A DNA stretch of 64,000 bases from Bigelowiella natans CCMP2755. Taxonomy: Eukaryota > Cercozoa > Chlorarachniophyceae. Made by a program: the position numbers and the translations under genes. Of this stretch, positions 14,140-24,662 are shown piece by piece (within the stretch, counting starts at the first letter, position 1; each line of letters begins with the position of its first letter). Location: positions 1 to 64,000 of the forward strand of contig ADNK01003372.1 of NCBI GenBank assembly GCA_000320545.1. Reading direction: 5' to 3'. Below the pieces are notes generated by a model. The model did no database searches and was not told the origin of the DNA. It worked only from the letters and a program-made list of their open reading frames with translations.

Positions 14140-14235
14140 GGTCCTCACTGAAGCTAGTTCGAGGCACTGCGTTTCGCAAACTGCAAACGTCTTGCAACAC
14201 TTTGGAAATGTGGTTCACCATCATTGTTCTTGGAC
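14140..14235 (+). repeat. Diverged direct repeat, copy B
   Basis: Second copy of the segment at 13605-13700, about 540 bases downstream. It keeps gttcgaggcactgcgtttcg and the tttggaaatgt block. Confidence 0.75.
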
Positions 14236-15022
14236 AATGCAGTGCAAAGAACAAGCTTCATTGCGTGTGTCGCACGGAGGTGCTGTGCGAGCAGTGCCTG
14301 CACACTGACAACTGACTTGGTTTCCCAAGTCTGGAAATGTGCTTGCGCGTGGCAGTGATCGCTGCCAAGGCTTGCAATCTGGCAAGTGTGCTGTTGCTCA
14401 ATGACAACAAAGTCCATGACTTGGTGTGACACGCGCGCGCTTTGCTGCTTGTGTCAGCCACGTGCTGCTAGCAGAACACCCAGACATGCAGAAAAGACGA
14501 TCGAGCTCATCATTGTGGCATGACAGTGCCGCTTCCGATGTTTTGCAAGCATCAACAACATCAATCGTCGCATTGTTGCTGCCTCCAAGCCTTCGCGGAC
14601 TCAAGAGCTTGTCATTTCATCAAAGCTTTGTTCGTTTGACGCTTCACAGCATCGCATCCATGGCAACATCAAACAGCCAGCGCCATTGCTTGTCACATTG
14701 CTGCCACACACACACTCTGCTCTGGAGAACCACATGGCGCCGCTAGCTTGTCCTCGCAGCGTCAATGTGACTCCAGAACCACACGCTAGCAGCCCACGAT
14801 GCATGCATTTTTTTTCAAGGCCGTCGAAGTGTAGAGAAGCAACGTTTGAGGCAGAGCCAACCGCACGCAGCAATCTTCCAAGATGTGTAACTCGCTCCTT
14901 TCTCATGTCACTTGCATTTAGTTGCTCGCCACATCTTGGTCGTGATTCACAAATGTGTGGCACTGCCGCATGACAAAAACAACATGCACAAAATGATCAA
15001 ATGTGCACGGCTTGAAATCGGA

Positions 15023-16480
15023 TTATGAATTGTTAACTTTACTGTTTGCTTTGGACCAACTTTCAGGAAACGGTCTCATGTTGGTGTTGCCAACCATTAT
15101 GTCAATTGTTTTTCTTGTTCTCTCGAAGACATTCTCTTTTATGTATGGCACATTGTGCTTCTTACATATCTCTTCCACTTCCTTCTGACTCTTTTGATAT
15201 GAGAGCATTGACAGGTTTGGCCACAAGTGGTGCTCAACCTGGTAGTTGAGCCATCCATGTAGAAAATCTACCCTATCGTTCCCAAGATTGAAATTTGCGC
15301 TGGACAGAATTTGTCTGAGATAAAACTCGCCACTATTTGGGGGCGTGGAAGACGAAAATTTATACATGTCTTTTCCTGTATGATTAGGTACAATGGTGAT
15401 AAACGCGTGTACATTTGATAGAAGATCTGCCAAAAACAGGTTGATGACACCATGTAGGTAAATTGGAGCTCCGAAGATCGCGAGAGGGGCCGGTAAGAGT
15501 AAAAACCGGATCAGGAAGTAAGGACCGATAACATTTTGAATCACCTCCTTCCCACTTACAAAGCTGGGGTATGGGTCTTTCAAAGCCGTTGAAAGCATGA
15601 AGGGCTTGTTCGCCAAATCCTCTGGTATTTCTTTGCCCTGTTTTCTTAACTCGTGGAGTTTAAGTTCCTTATACGTGTTCGGTGCGTAATACGTCCACTT
15701 CCAACCCAAAACTGCCCCAAAAACATAGAGGTACTTGAAGGCTTTTGGCCAATTGTTCTGTCGAATATGCTCAAGGTTTCGCTCCACTAGGTCGGGATCG
15801 GTTTTCTCTCCGAGGTTGTAATGGTGAAGGTTATTGTGTTCAAGATTCCATGCTTCTGGCAACATCCAATCAAACCAATCAAAGACACGGCGCTGCAAAC
15901 TACCAATTGCGAATTTCCCTCTGTTGAATCTTCCTGAATCGTCTAATTTTGTGTAGCCACCGTGGCATGTGTGATGCGCGATCATTGTCCACCTGGAATA
16001 TGTCCAGAGGCTCAGCATCAGAATCGAGAAAGGGTTTGGTGCTAGTCCCATCGTCGCTAGACCAGCAATTCCGCATGCGTTGCTCCATCCAATAATCTTG
16101 TTTAAATGTTGCATATCCTCTGGCCCCTGTTGTTCCTCGAGTTTCTTCCCAAGAGAGCGAATGTCTTTTCTGAAAGCCTCAACGTCAAAATTATTAAGCC
16201 AGGCCTCATCACCGACATAGCGTTGTGGTGTTTCTTTTCTCGTATCAACTTCGTCTCTGACTTCACGCTGCGTGGTAGTGGGTGGTGGAGAGTATACTAC
16301 TCTTGGCTTCGTATTTAATGAACGCTTTCCGAAGAAATTTCGAGATCTAAGAGGACGCACGTTAGCCAACGGCGAAGTCTTCGACAAGGCGCCGCAGGAG
16401 ACTAGAGATACCAATGACATGAGTATCAGAGAAGTAGCGCTCATCTTGATTGGCGGTTGAGAGTCACTCTGAAGTATCAC
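15023..16480 (-). CDS. Membrane fatty-acid desaturase, likely plastid-targeted
   Basis: Single uninterrupted ORF of 485 residues. Three histidine boxes of the membrane di-iron desaturase superfamily are present in order: HHTCH (about 169-173), HNNLHH (215-220) and QVEHH (414-418). The Q in the third box is typical of front-end (delta-type) acyl-lipid desaturases, but there is no N-terminal cytochrome b5 domain, so electrons would come from ferredoxin or a separate b5. Hydrophobic segments flank boxes 1 and 3. A second in-frame Met at 16444 (residue 13) begins a better leader, MSATSLILMSLVSLVSC, followed by a basic Ser/Arg-rich stretch to about residue 60; this looks like a signal plus transit peptide for a complex plastid, and I favour that start. 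Intron-free among intron-rich neighbours, so it may be retroposed or acquired. Substrate and regiospecificity cannot be told. Confidence 0.88.
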   Translation of the reverse strand: MILQSDSQPPIKMSATSLILMSLVSLVSCGALSKTSPLANVRPLRSRNFFGKRSLNTKPRVVYSPPPTTTQREVRDEVDTRKETPQRYVGDEAWLNNFDVEAFRKDIRSLGKKLEEQQGPEDMQHLNKIIGWSNACGIAGLATMGLAPNPFSILMLSLWTYSRWTMIAHHTCHGGYTKLDDSGRFNRGKFAIGSLQRRVFDWFDWMLPEAWNLEHNNLHHYNLGEKTDPDLVERNLEHIRQNNWPKAFKYLYVFGAVLGWKWTYYAPNTYKELKLHELRKQGKEIPEDLANKPFMLSTALKDPYPSFVSGKEVIQNVIGPYFLIRFLLLPAPLAIFGAPIYLHGVINLFLADLLSNVHAFITIVPNHTGKDMYKFSSSTPPNSGEFYLRQILSSANFNLGNDRVDFLHGWLNYQVEHHLWPNLSMLSYQKSQKEVEEICKKHNVPYIKENVFERTRKTIDIMVGNTNMRPFPESWSKANSKVNNS

Positions 16481-16962
16481 GAAGCAGCAATAGTAAAAGC
16501 ATGGTCTTATAGGTGTTGCATGTAAGCTGGAACAGTAATTAGACGAGGTCCTTTGTTTGTTACAATGACTGGAAAGGAATGTAACATTGGGTGTTGAGTT
16601 AATGACCTTATGTTCGTTACTTGCTTCGTTGATGTGAGCCCGATGATAGTTTTCTACTTTTGGCCGTGATTAAGTTCAGATCCGGATTGCTCGCGTTCAG
16701 ACGACGAGGACGGCAACTTTCTTCTCGTGCAATTTGCACCAGAAGATAAAAGAGTGTCCGTAGTTGGCCATAGCCAGGTGACGTATCCCCCAAAATACAG
16801 GGGGTTTTAATTGCTGCGCCATAGTCTTATTTCCGGGGTACGATGTCGCTTGCTGAGACGCTGATGAAATTACTTCATCTCAGTTTGGAAAAATCGGAAA
16901 TAGTTAAGTCGCATCCTTGGCTTCCCAACTCTAGGAACCCAACCACTCCTCGTTGTAAAAGC

Positions 16963-17060
16963 TATTCTGTTCGCGTCCTTGACTTCACAGCTATGTTTTT
17001 TCACCGAATTTTCGCAGTGGATGTAGTCTCATAACGGTCATTGCGAAAGTCAAAAAATCT
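16963..17060 (+). repeat. Repeat family copy 1 (arm of a snap-back unit)
   Basis: Begins tattctgttcgcg and runs through ctcataacgg and cattgcgaaagtcaaa. A diverged copy relative to the two at 17379-17511 (reverse) and 23169-23308 (forward). Together with the reverse copy at 17379 it forms a 549-base inverted-repeat unit resembling a MITE. Confidence 0.8.
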
Positions 17061-17378
17061 TGAACAAATATCATGAATTTCCATGGATTTCTTGGCTCAT
17101 AGAACTAACATTTTTTTTTTTTTTTTGAAGGTGTCATCCTCGACTGCCCATATTGGTGAAGAAATATTAGGGCCTCAACCTGATGCGTGGAGAGATATCC
17201 TACACAGGTTCAAGACAACTTCATAACAACAACAATAACATGACAACAACAACAACAACAACAATGACCTCTGCTATCCAAAATTGTTCCACTGTTAGTA
17301 GATCTAGTAAAAAAATTATGATATTTCATCGAAAATCTACTTGGTAACTAAGAATAACTAAAACTAGAATAACTAAAA

Positions 17379-17511
17379 ATTTTGCTATGTTCTGCCATAC
17401 AATTTTTGACTTTCGCAATGTCCGTTATGAGACAACATCCACTATGAAAATCACTTCGGTGTAACAACATAGCTGGGAAGTCAAGGGCGCGAACAGAATA
17501 ACTAACTAACT
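17379..17511 (-). repeat. Repeat family copy 2, inverted
   Basis: Reverse complement of 23169-23308; no mismatch was seen over about 120 bases compared by eye. Its ends carry actaactaac next to gaacagaata. It is the right arm of the local inverted-repeat unit beginning at 16963. Confidence 0.88.
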
Positions 17512-18051
17512 ACATGGCAAGGATGCAACTCCTGACAATCATGAACCTGGCAACATGCACATTGTTTCTTTCTTGATGAGTTCCTCATAGGAAGGGTAGA
17601 ATCAATCTGACCTCGCATTCCCTTTTTTAAGTCATTGTCGTAATTTGAGAATAGCATGTATTTGTGCATTCGGAGGTTTGAATGATATATTCTCCGTTTC
17701 AGGTAATATGACAGCAAGAAATTTCCCACTGTTAGCAACAAAGAAGGCTCAATATTTATTCCATTTCTTCTGACCAGCTAAAAACCCGCACCACGTGCTT
17801 CTACGGTAGGCAGGTAAAGCAGTTTAAGATCCCCTTTAGCTTAACGACATGATATTTTTGAAGTCGTCACAGTAATATCCCCACCATTCTTGCCAATGCA
17901 GCAAGTTTTACCAACTTCCATCTGAGAATAAGACAAGAAAGACGAAGGCGCGAAGTGAAAAAGAACATAACACAAGCCATCCACCACAACCCAAAAGGAA
18001 TACACATACATCTACTAGAATAGAAGCTAAGAAGAAGAGAAATTATTGACG

Positions 18052-18702
18052 ATGCCAAAGAAAGGAAAGAAAATGTTACTGAGCGATTTCAATGGCCCAG
18101 AGGCTAACCAGTCCTTCCTTCCAACAGGCCCATCAGGGTAGCTATTCCTTCCTCTTGTTGGCACATGATTCGCCATATCAATAAAAGAATTCGACGTGTA
18201 GAACTTCCTAATGATTATTTTGTTGCAACGGATTGCCAAATGGAGACCATTTCTGAGCTTTGACACACAGACACACACTCACTAACACGCATATGCACAC
18301 ACACACACACACAAACACACACCACACACACACACACGCGTGCGCGCGCGCATATGGGGATATACATTTTTTATATACCGTACCTGGTCATTGCACATAT
18401 ATGAAGAGTCTTCGATTCGATCATTTCGAGGAACAAGATGAACACCTCTACTACTTTGAGGCAGGCCTAACTTCCCTTCCTCTTACTCTCTTACTCACTG
18501 TGTAGGCTAGATCGTTTCTCCAGAGGTGACCGCTTCGGTGATCATCGAGGAGGATCAAGTCGTTTCGGTGATGATGAAGGACGCTCAGAAGGAAATTGGA
18601 GAGGCAGTAGCAGAGGCAGCCGTTTCGGTAGTACCAGTAGGGCCAGAATGAATCCCCCCCTCCCTCCCTCCTGTGCGTATCTTTCTTTCTCTCCATGCGC
18701 GC

Positions 18703-18753
<51 letters not shown>

Positions 18754-21140
18754 GTGTGTGCTATTACATTTTGCTGGAATATTGTTGGTAACAAGCTTTA
18801 TCCTATTGAGATACTTCCAATATTCAAATGGAACAGGAGGAGGTGGAAGCAACAGAGATGATGACGGTAATTACCGAAATATTTTGTTTTTATCTATACT
18901 TTAAAAACTTGATAGAAGAAAAGGTGGGTTGTTTTACATGCTTGATAGGGCAGAGAATGATGATACCATGTGCTTCATGATGCTTGAAACTTAATATTAA
19001 TCTTTTGGGATGATGTTTCGTAGTTGGGGAACCGACTTATTCAACCAACCATCCAAAAGTGCACATACGTAGCGCAATAATTTTTTACACTGCTGTCGTG
19101 CTTGTTTCATTGACACTACCACCGCTACTACTACTACTACTGCTACTTCTGACCTGTGTAACTATTGGTTTGTCGATGGTGTTGCAGGTGGGGACATGGG
19201 ACGTTCTGACCGTGGACAGTGGAGACGAGGAGGAGGTGATAATAAGATATATCGAGGGAGAGATGGAACAAAGAGGGTGATTTATCGTCAAGGGCACATC
19301 CGAAAGTGCATAGACTAAAGGGGTGAACATGTCCTTATGTGGTAGTCTCGTAGTTAGCCGGGTATTCTCCATTTCTTCAGGAAGTACGAGAGATGAAGCG
19401 AGGATGATTTTTTGTCAGTCAAGTACAATAATTTTGAAGGGATATAGATCTAGGAAGTAATTTTGTCCTTATGTACTCCTAGTTTTCTGTGGCATTTTAC
19501 ATTTAATTGGGCATTCCTTTTGAAGTTTGGATTAGATATCTTCCTATCTCTTCCACGCACATTGTTTACTTCACTCTCTTCTCTCACATCACACAGAAAG
19601 AAAAGGAGGTTTCGGCAGCGATCGTTATGGTGGTGGTGGATACGGTGGAGGAGACAGAGACAGAAGAGGATATGGAGATCGTGGTGAACGCGACACAGGA
19701 GGAGGATTCAGACGTAGTGGTGGTAGCAGATTCGGGAATGATGATGGTGGATTCTCTAGGGATAGATTTGGCAGAGGAGGAGGAGGAGGAGGAGGAGGAG
19801 GATATTCGTCTTCTCGATTCGGGGGCGATAGAGATCGGGGAGATTCTTCGTATTCCTCCTCAAGATGGGGCGGTGGGCGATCTTCATATCGAGATGAACG
19901 TCCTGCTCACCTGAGAAGGTTCAGGAAACAGACGGATGAGCAGTCAGACTCACTACAAAATCGAAACACATTCGGGGCGCTCGGATCTCAAGATGTCCGG
20001 ACGAACGACATTAACTCGCTTGGACGAGCCCCTGTCAGAGGCGCTCCTATTTCGTCGTCTTCGGAGCAAGTGAAAGGGAAGGAGGGGCAGTCCGAGGATG
20101 GCTCTCGTCGTCAAGGTGGTTCAGCTGGAAAGGGAGCAGGCAGCACCCCTTCAAAGGGGCAAGGTCCTCAAGTAGCGAATAAAAAGAAAACGGCCTTCGA
20201 ACAGGCTTTGGAGGACGGGGAAACACTAAGTAACAAACAGCTTAAAAATGGTCTCAAGAAGCTGGATCTTAATGACGCGGATACAGAAGCAAAGCTTTCG
20301 ATTTCCCTTGCTAAATCCCTCAAGGAAAAAAAGCTTTCCCTATCACAAGTGCAAGAGAACCTCCTTAAGGTGGCCGACTCGGAGGGCATTGCAATCCGCG
20401 TATTGGCTAACACTCTCTCAAAGCTCAAGGGGATTGAGGGAAACGACGACGACGACGAGCAAAAAGGCGAGGAGGTAGTCTCGGGGCTCCTGGAAGAAGA
20501 GAAGTTCACAGTAGAGCAGCTTCTGAAAGGGAAAAAAACAGGTGCTGAGTTCAATGAATTTTTGAAGAAGGTCGGCCTTGAATTTCTGAAAGGAGGCGCT
20601 GATAGTGGAAGCTTGATCGAGGCAGCACTTGAAGAAGATCAGAAACCAGAAGAGATATTGGACGCCATCAATAGTGTCGTGGGAGAGGACGAGGATGTGT
20701 CTGCTCACACAAGGATTGTTGCGAATTATGTCGCGAAAAAGGTGATTAGTAGTAACGTGAAGCTACTGGATCAGTACCATCCTCTACTCGCACGCTGTAT
20801 CAAAGGCAATCCAATGGCGGCTGTGCAAATCTGTTTTGCTTTGCAAGGTGAGTGGTTCGCACAGAAGCCTAAGGAGAAACAATTGATTATCACTGCTTTC
20901 AAGAAGATTCACGAATTGAAACTCTGCGATCACGAGGAATTCTACGCATGGCAAACGGACCGAAAGGAAAAGACCAAAGGCAAACAGAAGGCGCTATTAG
21001 CCGTTTTCAAGTTCCTCTCCGAAGTTAAGGCAAAAAACAAGCCAATTGAGGATTTTGACGAGGATGAGGATGAGGACCAAAATGAAGATCAAGATGAGGA
21101 TGAATTTGATGCTGATGCACAGCCACATTTCATCAAATAA
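18052..21140 (+). CDS. eIF4B-like RGG protein with C-terminal W2 (eIF4G/eIF5-type) domain
   Basis: Five exons, 18052-18137, 18506-18627, 18837-18866, 19188-19235 and 19597-21140, all phase-consistent, sum to exactly 610 codons. The N-terminus MPKKGKKMLLSDF matches the opening motif of eIF4B/eIF4H proteins. It is followed by a long Gly/Arg/Asp-rich RGG tract (about residues 30-200) with repeated RFG units, expected to bind RNA. After a linker, residues about 270-360 are helical and charged. The last 200 or so residues carry W2 features: a helical array, LLDQYHPLLARC, FYAWQTDRKEKTKGKQKALLAVFKFL-type aromatic/acidic helices (seen near 20940-21030) and an acidic tail. W2 domains of eIF4G, eIF5 and eIF2B-epsilon contact other initiation factors or kinases. 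No MIF4G or RRM was seen. Joining these parts in one protein is unusual. Function as a cytoplasmic initiation factor is inferred. Confidence 0.8.
18700..18752. repeat. (CG)n(TG)n compound microsatellite
   Basis: A gcgcgc run passing directly into a gtgtgt run, inside intron 2 of the eIF4B-like gene. An (AC)n-rich tract lies in intron 1 at about 18262-18340. Confidence 0.95.
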
Positions 21141-22574
21141 GTACTAAATAGATAAATCGATTTATCGATTAATATCTATTGTGAAGAAATTAGGAGTTGT
21201 TTGGATGGTGTGCTAGATTGCTGCTACTCATACTATCCCGTCGATGACGCACCAATTGCGATTTAGTGTTAGCGATAAAACGAAGATGAGAGATCCAACA
21301 TTCAGATTGGAGTTGAGAGCCGGTGGGAATAAATCTCAAGAACTTCTAATAATATTTTTGGGCTAAAAGAAAAGCGCGTTTGTATTGTTGACGCGGTGCA
21401 TCATGCAATGTTTCTAACAACACAATGAATGCCGTCATTAGATGTGCGCATCATCAAAATAACTTCGTTTTTTTAATTCCTATCAACGCCACGTTGCAGT
21501 GTATACGACGCGCACACGCTAGACAACGCGCAGTATGCTGTGTCAAATTATCTTGTTGTGGACTATAGTGAACATATAAACACAATGCGGCCGTTTCATG
21601 CGAATCGGACTAGCGGATGCATCGTTTGAGGCGCTGCCACATGTCGCATCATTGTTACGCAATACAATCTGTAGCAATGCTAGAATGCCTGCGTTGCACA
21701 TACACCAGTCTAGCAGTGTGCATACACAGGCCGATCAATAAGTTGCATTAATCTATTCAAACAATTGGAGAATGTAGCATAGCAGCAGCGTGCGATGCGA
21801 ATGACAAAAACTAACCTAGGCTGCACTAGTAATGTGATGTAGCTACACATGGATGCGTGCAGCACGATGTACGTACAAGATGTGATGTGAATGCTATGCA
21901 TGCTAAACGTACTTTATGCATACATCGTACGCATATCTATAGTCTAGTAGATACGATACGTACTGTGTAGGCATTTATTTGTGAGGACAATCGCACGTGT
22001 CGTACAAAGCATGTACATATGTGACACACGTCACGTGTGTACACAGTTCGTGAATGCGTGCAGAGTTACCAGATTGACTTGCAGATGTAGTCGACCTAGC
22101 TAGCCGACAACAAGCAATGATGATTGTGACATGATGCTAGCGCCGCTAGCTACGATGCTTGGATGCGCCGCCAGCATGCAAGACATGCATCACGTACAGT
22201 TCACCCCCGCCATGCGCCACGCATGCAATGCACTAGTCTGTAGTGCGTTCGCGTATGACATGATGCATATACATGTGTGACTGCTCTATAAGCGAATCAT
22301 CTTCGTGCCCACACTGATTATATTTGCAGCATTTGATATGCTAGTTACATGTGTAAGCTGGAATGCAAAGGCTTGGTCCGCATGTTACTGATGACGACAT
22401 CGATCTAGCGATCTAAGAATCTACTACTGAACTCGTGTGTCAATCCAACTCATATACTTATCTTCCCCTGCGCGTAATGCAAAGGAAATAATATCCTATG
22501 CACTTCATTGTATTTCCTCCATTGATTGATGAAAAATTCTAGTGTGCTGTACATTTGTCGTTGTTTGCCTGTAG
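21141..22574. other. Convergent intergenic island 2
   Basis: Gap between the 3' ends of the eIF4B-like gene and EMC5. From about 21360 to 22450 the sequence is of a special type: dense TGCA, CATG, ACGT, GCTAGC and CTAGCAG words, no microsatellites and no convincing ORF. It looks unlike both the exons and the AT-rich introns nearby. Confidence 0.6.
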
Positions 22575-23084
22575 TCAAGATTTTTGATCGAGTCTGACAG
22601 GTCTATGGTTAAAGATAGCAAAGTTTTTCCTATAGCTGAGAGAATCAAAGGTTTTCTTAGCGGAGTATGGAGCGGCTTTGTTGGTCATAAAATTTCCCGC
22701 TCTTGTAACAACGGCAATAATGCAAAGACTCATCCCAAGAAGGCACTCCAAGATAATCTGAGTGAATAATGGATTATCAGCGAGTTCAAGAAGAAATCTA
22801 CGAGATAAATTACATCTAGGGGGGGAGATTCTCTGCTTTCGGTCGCCATTGCAAATTCTTTGACTGAAAAACACAGCAGAAGGGATATTTAGTTTACCCA
22901 CTCCTCGATTTTTTCGAAGGCTTCAAAGCCTCCTTATGCGTACAATAAATTCCATATGGAATCCGAACCTCAGCCTTATGAAATAAAAGAAATGTTTCAT
23001 GAACATACAGTGCTGCATGGAAACGAGGGAGTGGATCATGAGAACAGCGCCAATGCCAGCCTGGAAGGTATCCATTGAAGGCAT
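22575..23084 (-). CDS. EMC5: EMC5/MMGT1, subunit of the ER membrane protein complex
   Basis: Two exons, 22969-23084 and 22575-22815, with a phase-2 GT-AG intron of 153 nt, give 118 residues, within the usual EMC5 length (about 105-140). The N-terminal helix (FQAGIGAVLMIHSLVS followed by MQH) matches the first TM of EMC5, where a QH/EH pair ends the helix. The second TM is TQIILECLLGMSLCIIAVV. The conserved C-terminal block KTFDSLSYRKNFAIFNHRPVRL aligns with the family signature in which a KTFD motif precedes an FNHR motif. EMC5 sits in the membrane core of the EMC, which inserts tail-anchored and multipass proteins into the ER. The gene lies head-to-head with the dehydrogenase gene, 451 bases apart. 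The exact first splice junction is the least certain point. Confidence 0.82.
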
Positions 23085-23128
23085 GATCCTGTTGCGTAGA
23101 AGGTGCGTCGTTGCCTGGTCGGCTGTGG

Positions 23129-23169
<41 letters not shown>

Positions 23170-23453
23170 AGTTAGTTAGTTAGTTATTCTGTTCGCGCCC
23201 TTGACTTCCCAGCTATGTTGTTACACCGAAGTGATTTTCATAGTGGATGTTGTCTCATAACGGACATTGCGAAAGTCAAAAATTGTATGGCAGAACATAG
23301 CAAAAATTTTGACTTGTTGTTAATAAACTTTTTTCTTTTTACTTTTAGGTTTGAGGCGTCTATTTTTTAGGTTTGAAGACCGATTTAGGCCTACGAACTA
23401 ATAAGTATTTAATAATAATAACACTTATTATTATGTGTCATCGCAACACTAGT

Positions 23454-23486
<33 letters not shown>

Positions 23487-23535
23487 ATCTCACTAGGAAC
23501 CTCCACCATTATTCTTCAAACACATTCTTCAAACA
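23085..23535. other. Divergent promoter region with repeats
   Basis: Shared upstream region of EMC5 (-) and the dehydrogenase (+). It holds (GTT)n at about 23129-23169, the third copy of the 17379 repeat family at 23169-23308, and (AAC)n at about 23455-23484. No core promoter motif is obvious. Confidence 0.5.
23169..23308 (+). repeat. Repeat family copy 3
   Basis: Forward copy of the element present in reverse at 17379-17511. The identity of this 130-base pair, 5.7 kb apart and in opposite orientation around the eIF4B-like and EMC5 genes, implies recent movement or gene conversion. It abuts a (GTT)n and (GTTA)n tract. Confidence 0.88.
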
Positions 23536-24380
23536 ATGACCATTTGCAGAACCTTTGCCACTCTCTTCTTCTCTCTCTTCGTATCTCCAGCTGCATCGTC
23601 CTCCTCACCATTCGGCGGCCCAAAACATTGGGGAATGCCTCGCTTTAGAGGGAAGCGCGTGATGGTTACTGGGGGGGACTCGGGCATAGGATTGGCAGCT
23701 GTGCATGCTTTCTACCAGGAGTGCGCTAATGTAATGATGGTTGGCCATAACGAAACCAAGACTATGTTAGCGGCCCAGAATGTTACATCATATACTCCTT
23801 CGAAACAATTCTGCCCGGAGCCCCCTCAGCTGCATTGGATCGCGGCGAACACAGCCAACCGCACAGAGTCATCCTTTGTAGTGTCGGAAACCGTGAAGAT
23901 ATTTGGGGGGCTTGATATTGCCGTAAACAATGCTGGAGTTGCAGGAGTAAGTACTGCAGAAATTGGGGATGCCGCCTTTCTCGACCACTTTGATAAATCA
24001 CTCGAGATGTCCGTAAATGTTTATGGCACTCTGAACTGCATGAACGCACAGCTACAAGTTTTCAATAAGTCAGGAAACGGTGGAGTCATGGTCAACGTAG
24101 CCTCAATCTGCGGCGAGTCTGCTGTCTGTGGGGCTGCATACACAACCTCCAAATTTGCAGAGATTGGATTTAGCAAACAGGCCGCGCTCACTTACGCGGG
24201 CAGTGGTATTCGAATTAACATCCTAGCCCCGGGTCCTGTCGATACCCCGATGATGCGAGATGGAAGGCCTGAGGTAGTAGGTCACTTGTTTTCATCTCTG
24301 CTGCTGCAAGAGTAGTCTATGTTACTTCCAACAGGGGGGGGGAAATCTCTATTTTCAAGTGAGTACGTATATAATACCGT

Positions 24381-24414
<34 letters not shown>

Positions 24415-24662
24415 GACGTCATAGGACGATCCAAGTTGGCAAAAGGATAAGAAGAAAGTCGAGGCTAAAGTACCAATGGGGCGTATCGCGGACCCTTGGG
24501 AGATGGCTGGTCCCATTCTCTTCCTCTCTAGCGACGAATCGTCATTCATGACTGGTTCTATTACACTCCATCATTTTTTTGAGTGTGGTATAATAACCGA
24601 TCATGATGTTGATGTTATCAGGATCTGTCGTCACAGCTGATGGGGGATATTTGCTACGCTAG
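23536..24662 (+). CDS. Short-chain dehydrogenase/reductase with signal peptide
   Basis: Three exons, 23536-24273, 24425-24554 and 24622-24662, phase-consistent, give 302 residues. Classical SDR Rossmann-fold landmarks are present: cofactor motif TGGDSGIG (residues 45-52), NNAG (about 132), a Ser in NVASICGES, and the catalytic YTTSK. The PGPVDTPM block and a C-terminal ADGGYLLR follow, the latter matching the DGG end of most classical SDRs. The Asp in the glycine-rich motif does not by itself tell NAD from NADP. The first 25 residues (MTICRTFATLFFSLFVSPAA) form a hydrophobic leader, so the enzyme probably enters the secretory or plastid route. Substrate unknown. An (ACT)n array lies in intron 1 just upstream of exon 2 (about 24381-24414). 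Confidence 0.9.

Larger units (their letters stand above)
13600..14970 (+). mobile_element. Decayed non-LTR retrotransposon-like remnant with RT-type zinc knuckle
   Basis: On the + strand near 13765-13875 a short frame reads CPLCNAEVAQ followed by HLIHHC. This fits the C-x2-C-x9-H-x4-C knuckle that ends many LINE reverse transcriptases, including the typical tail in which the HLxxHC block precedes an A-rich helix (AHLNAARN). No intact reverse transcriptase or endonuclease lies upstream and stop codons interrupt the frame, so this is a 3' fragment. The base composition (CA/TG-rich, few microsatellites) differs from the flanking genes. The 163-codon ORF at 13817-14308 overlaps the knuckle but has no other recognisable domain. 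Orientation and limits are approximate. Confidence 0.5.
16481..18051. other. Divergent intergenic region with repeats
   Basis: Upstream regions of the desaturase (-) and the eIF4B-like gene (+), so both promoters should be here. It contains the inverted-repeat unit at 16963-17511 and a (CAA)n-rich stretch near 17225-17265. The ORF at 16843-17034 runs into the repeat and is not considered real. No clear TATA motif was found. Nothing else is recognisable from 17512 to 18051. Confidence 0.5.

Noticed and set aside
16843-17034. 63-codon ORF in the divergent region
   Set aside because: It runs into the inverted-repeat family and has no counterpart in the other repeat copies.
23129-23484. (GTT)n and (AAC)n runs read as a CRISPR-like or direct-repeat array
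   Set aside because: Simple triplet microsatellites without spacers, in a eukaryotic genome.
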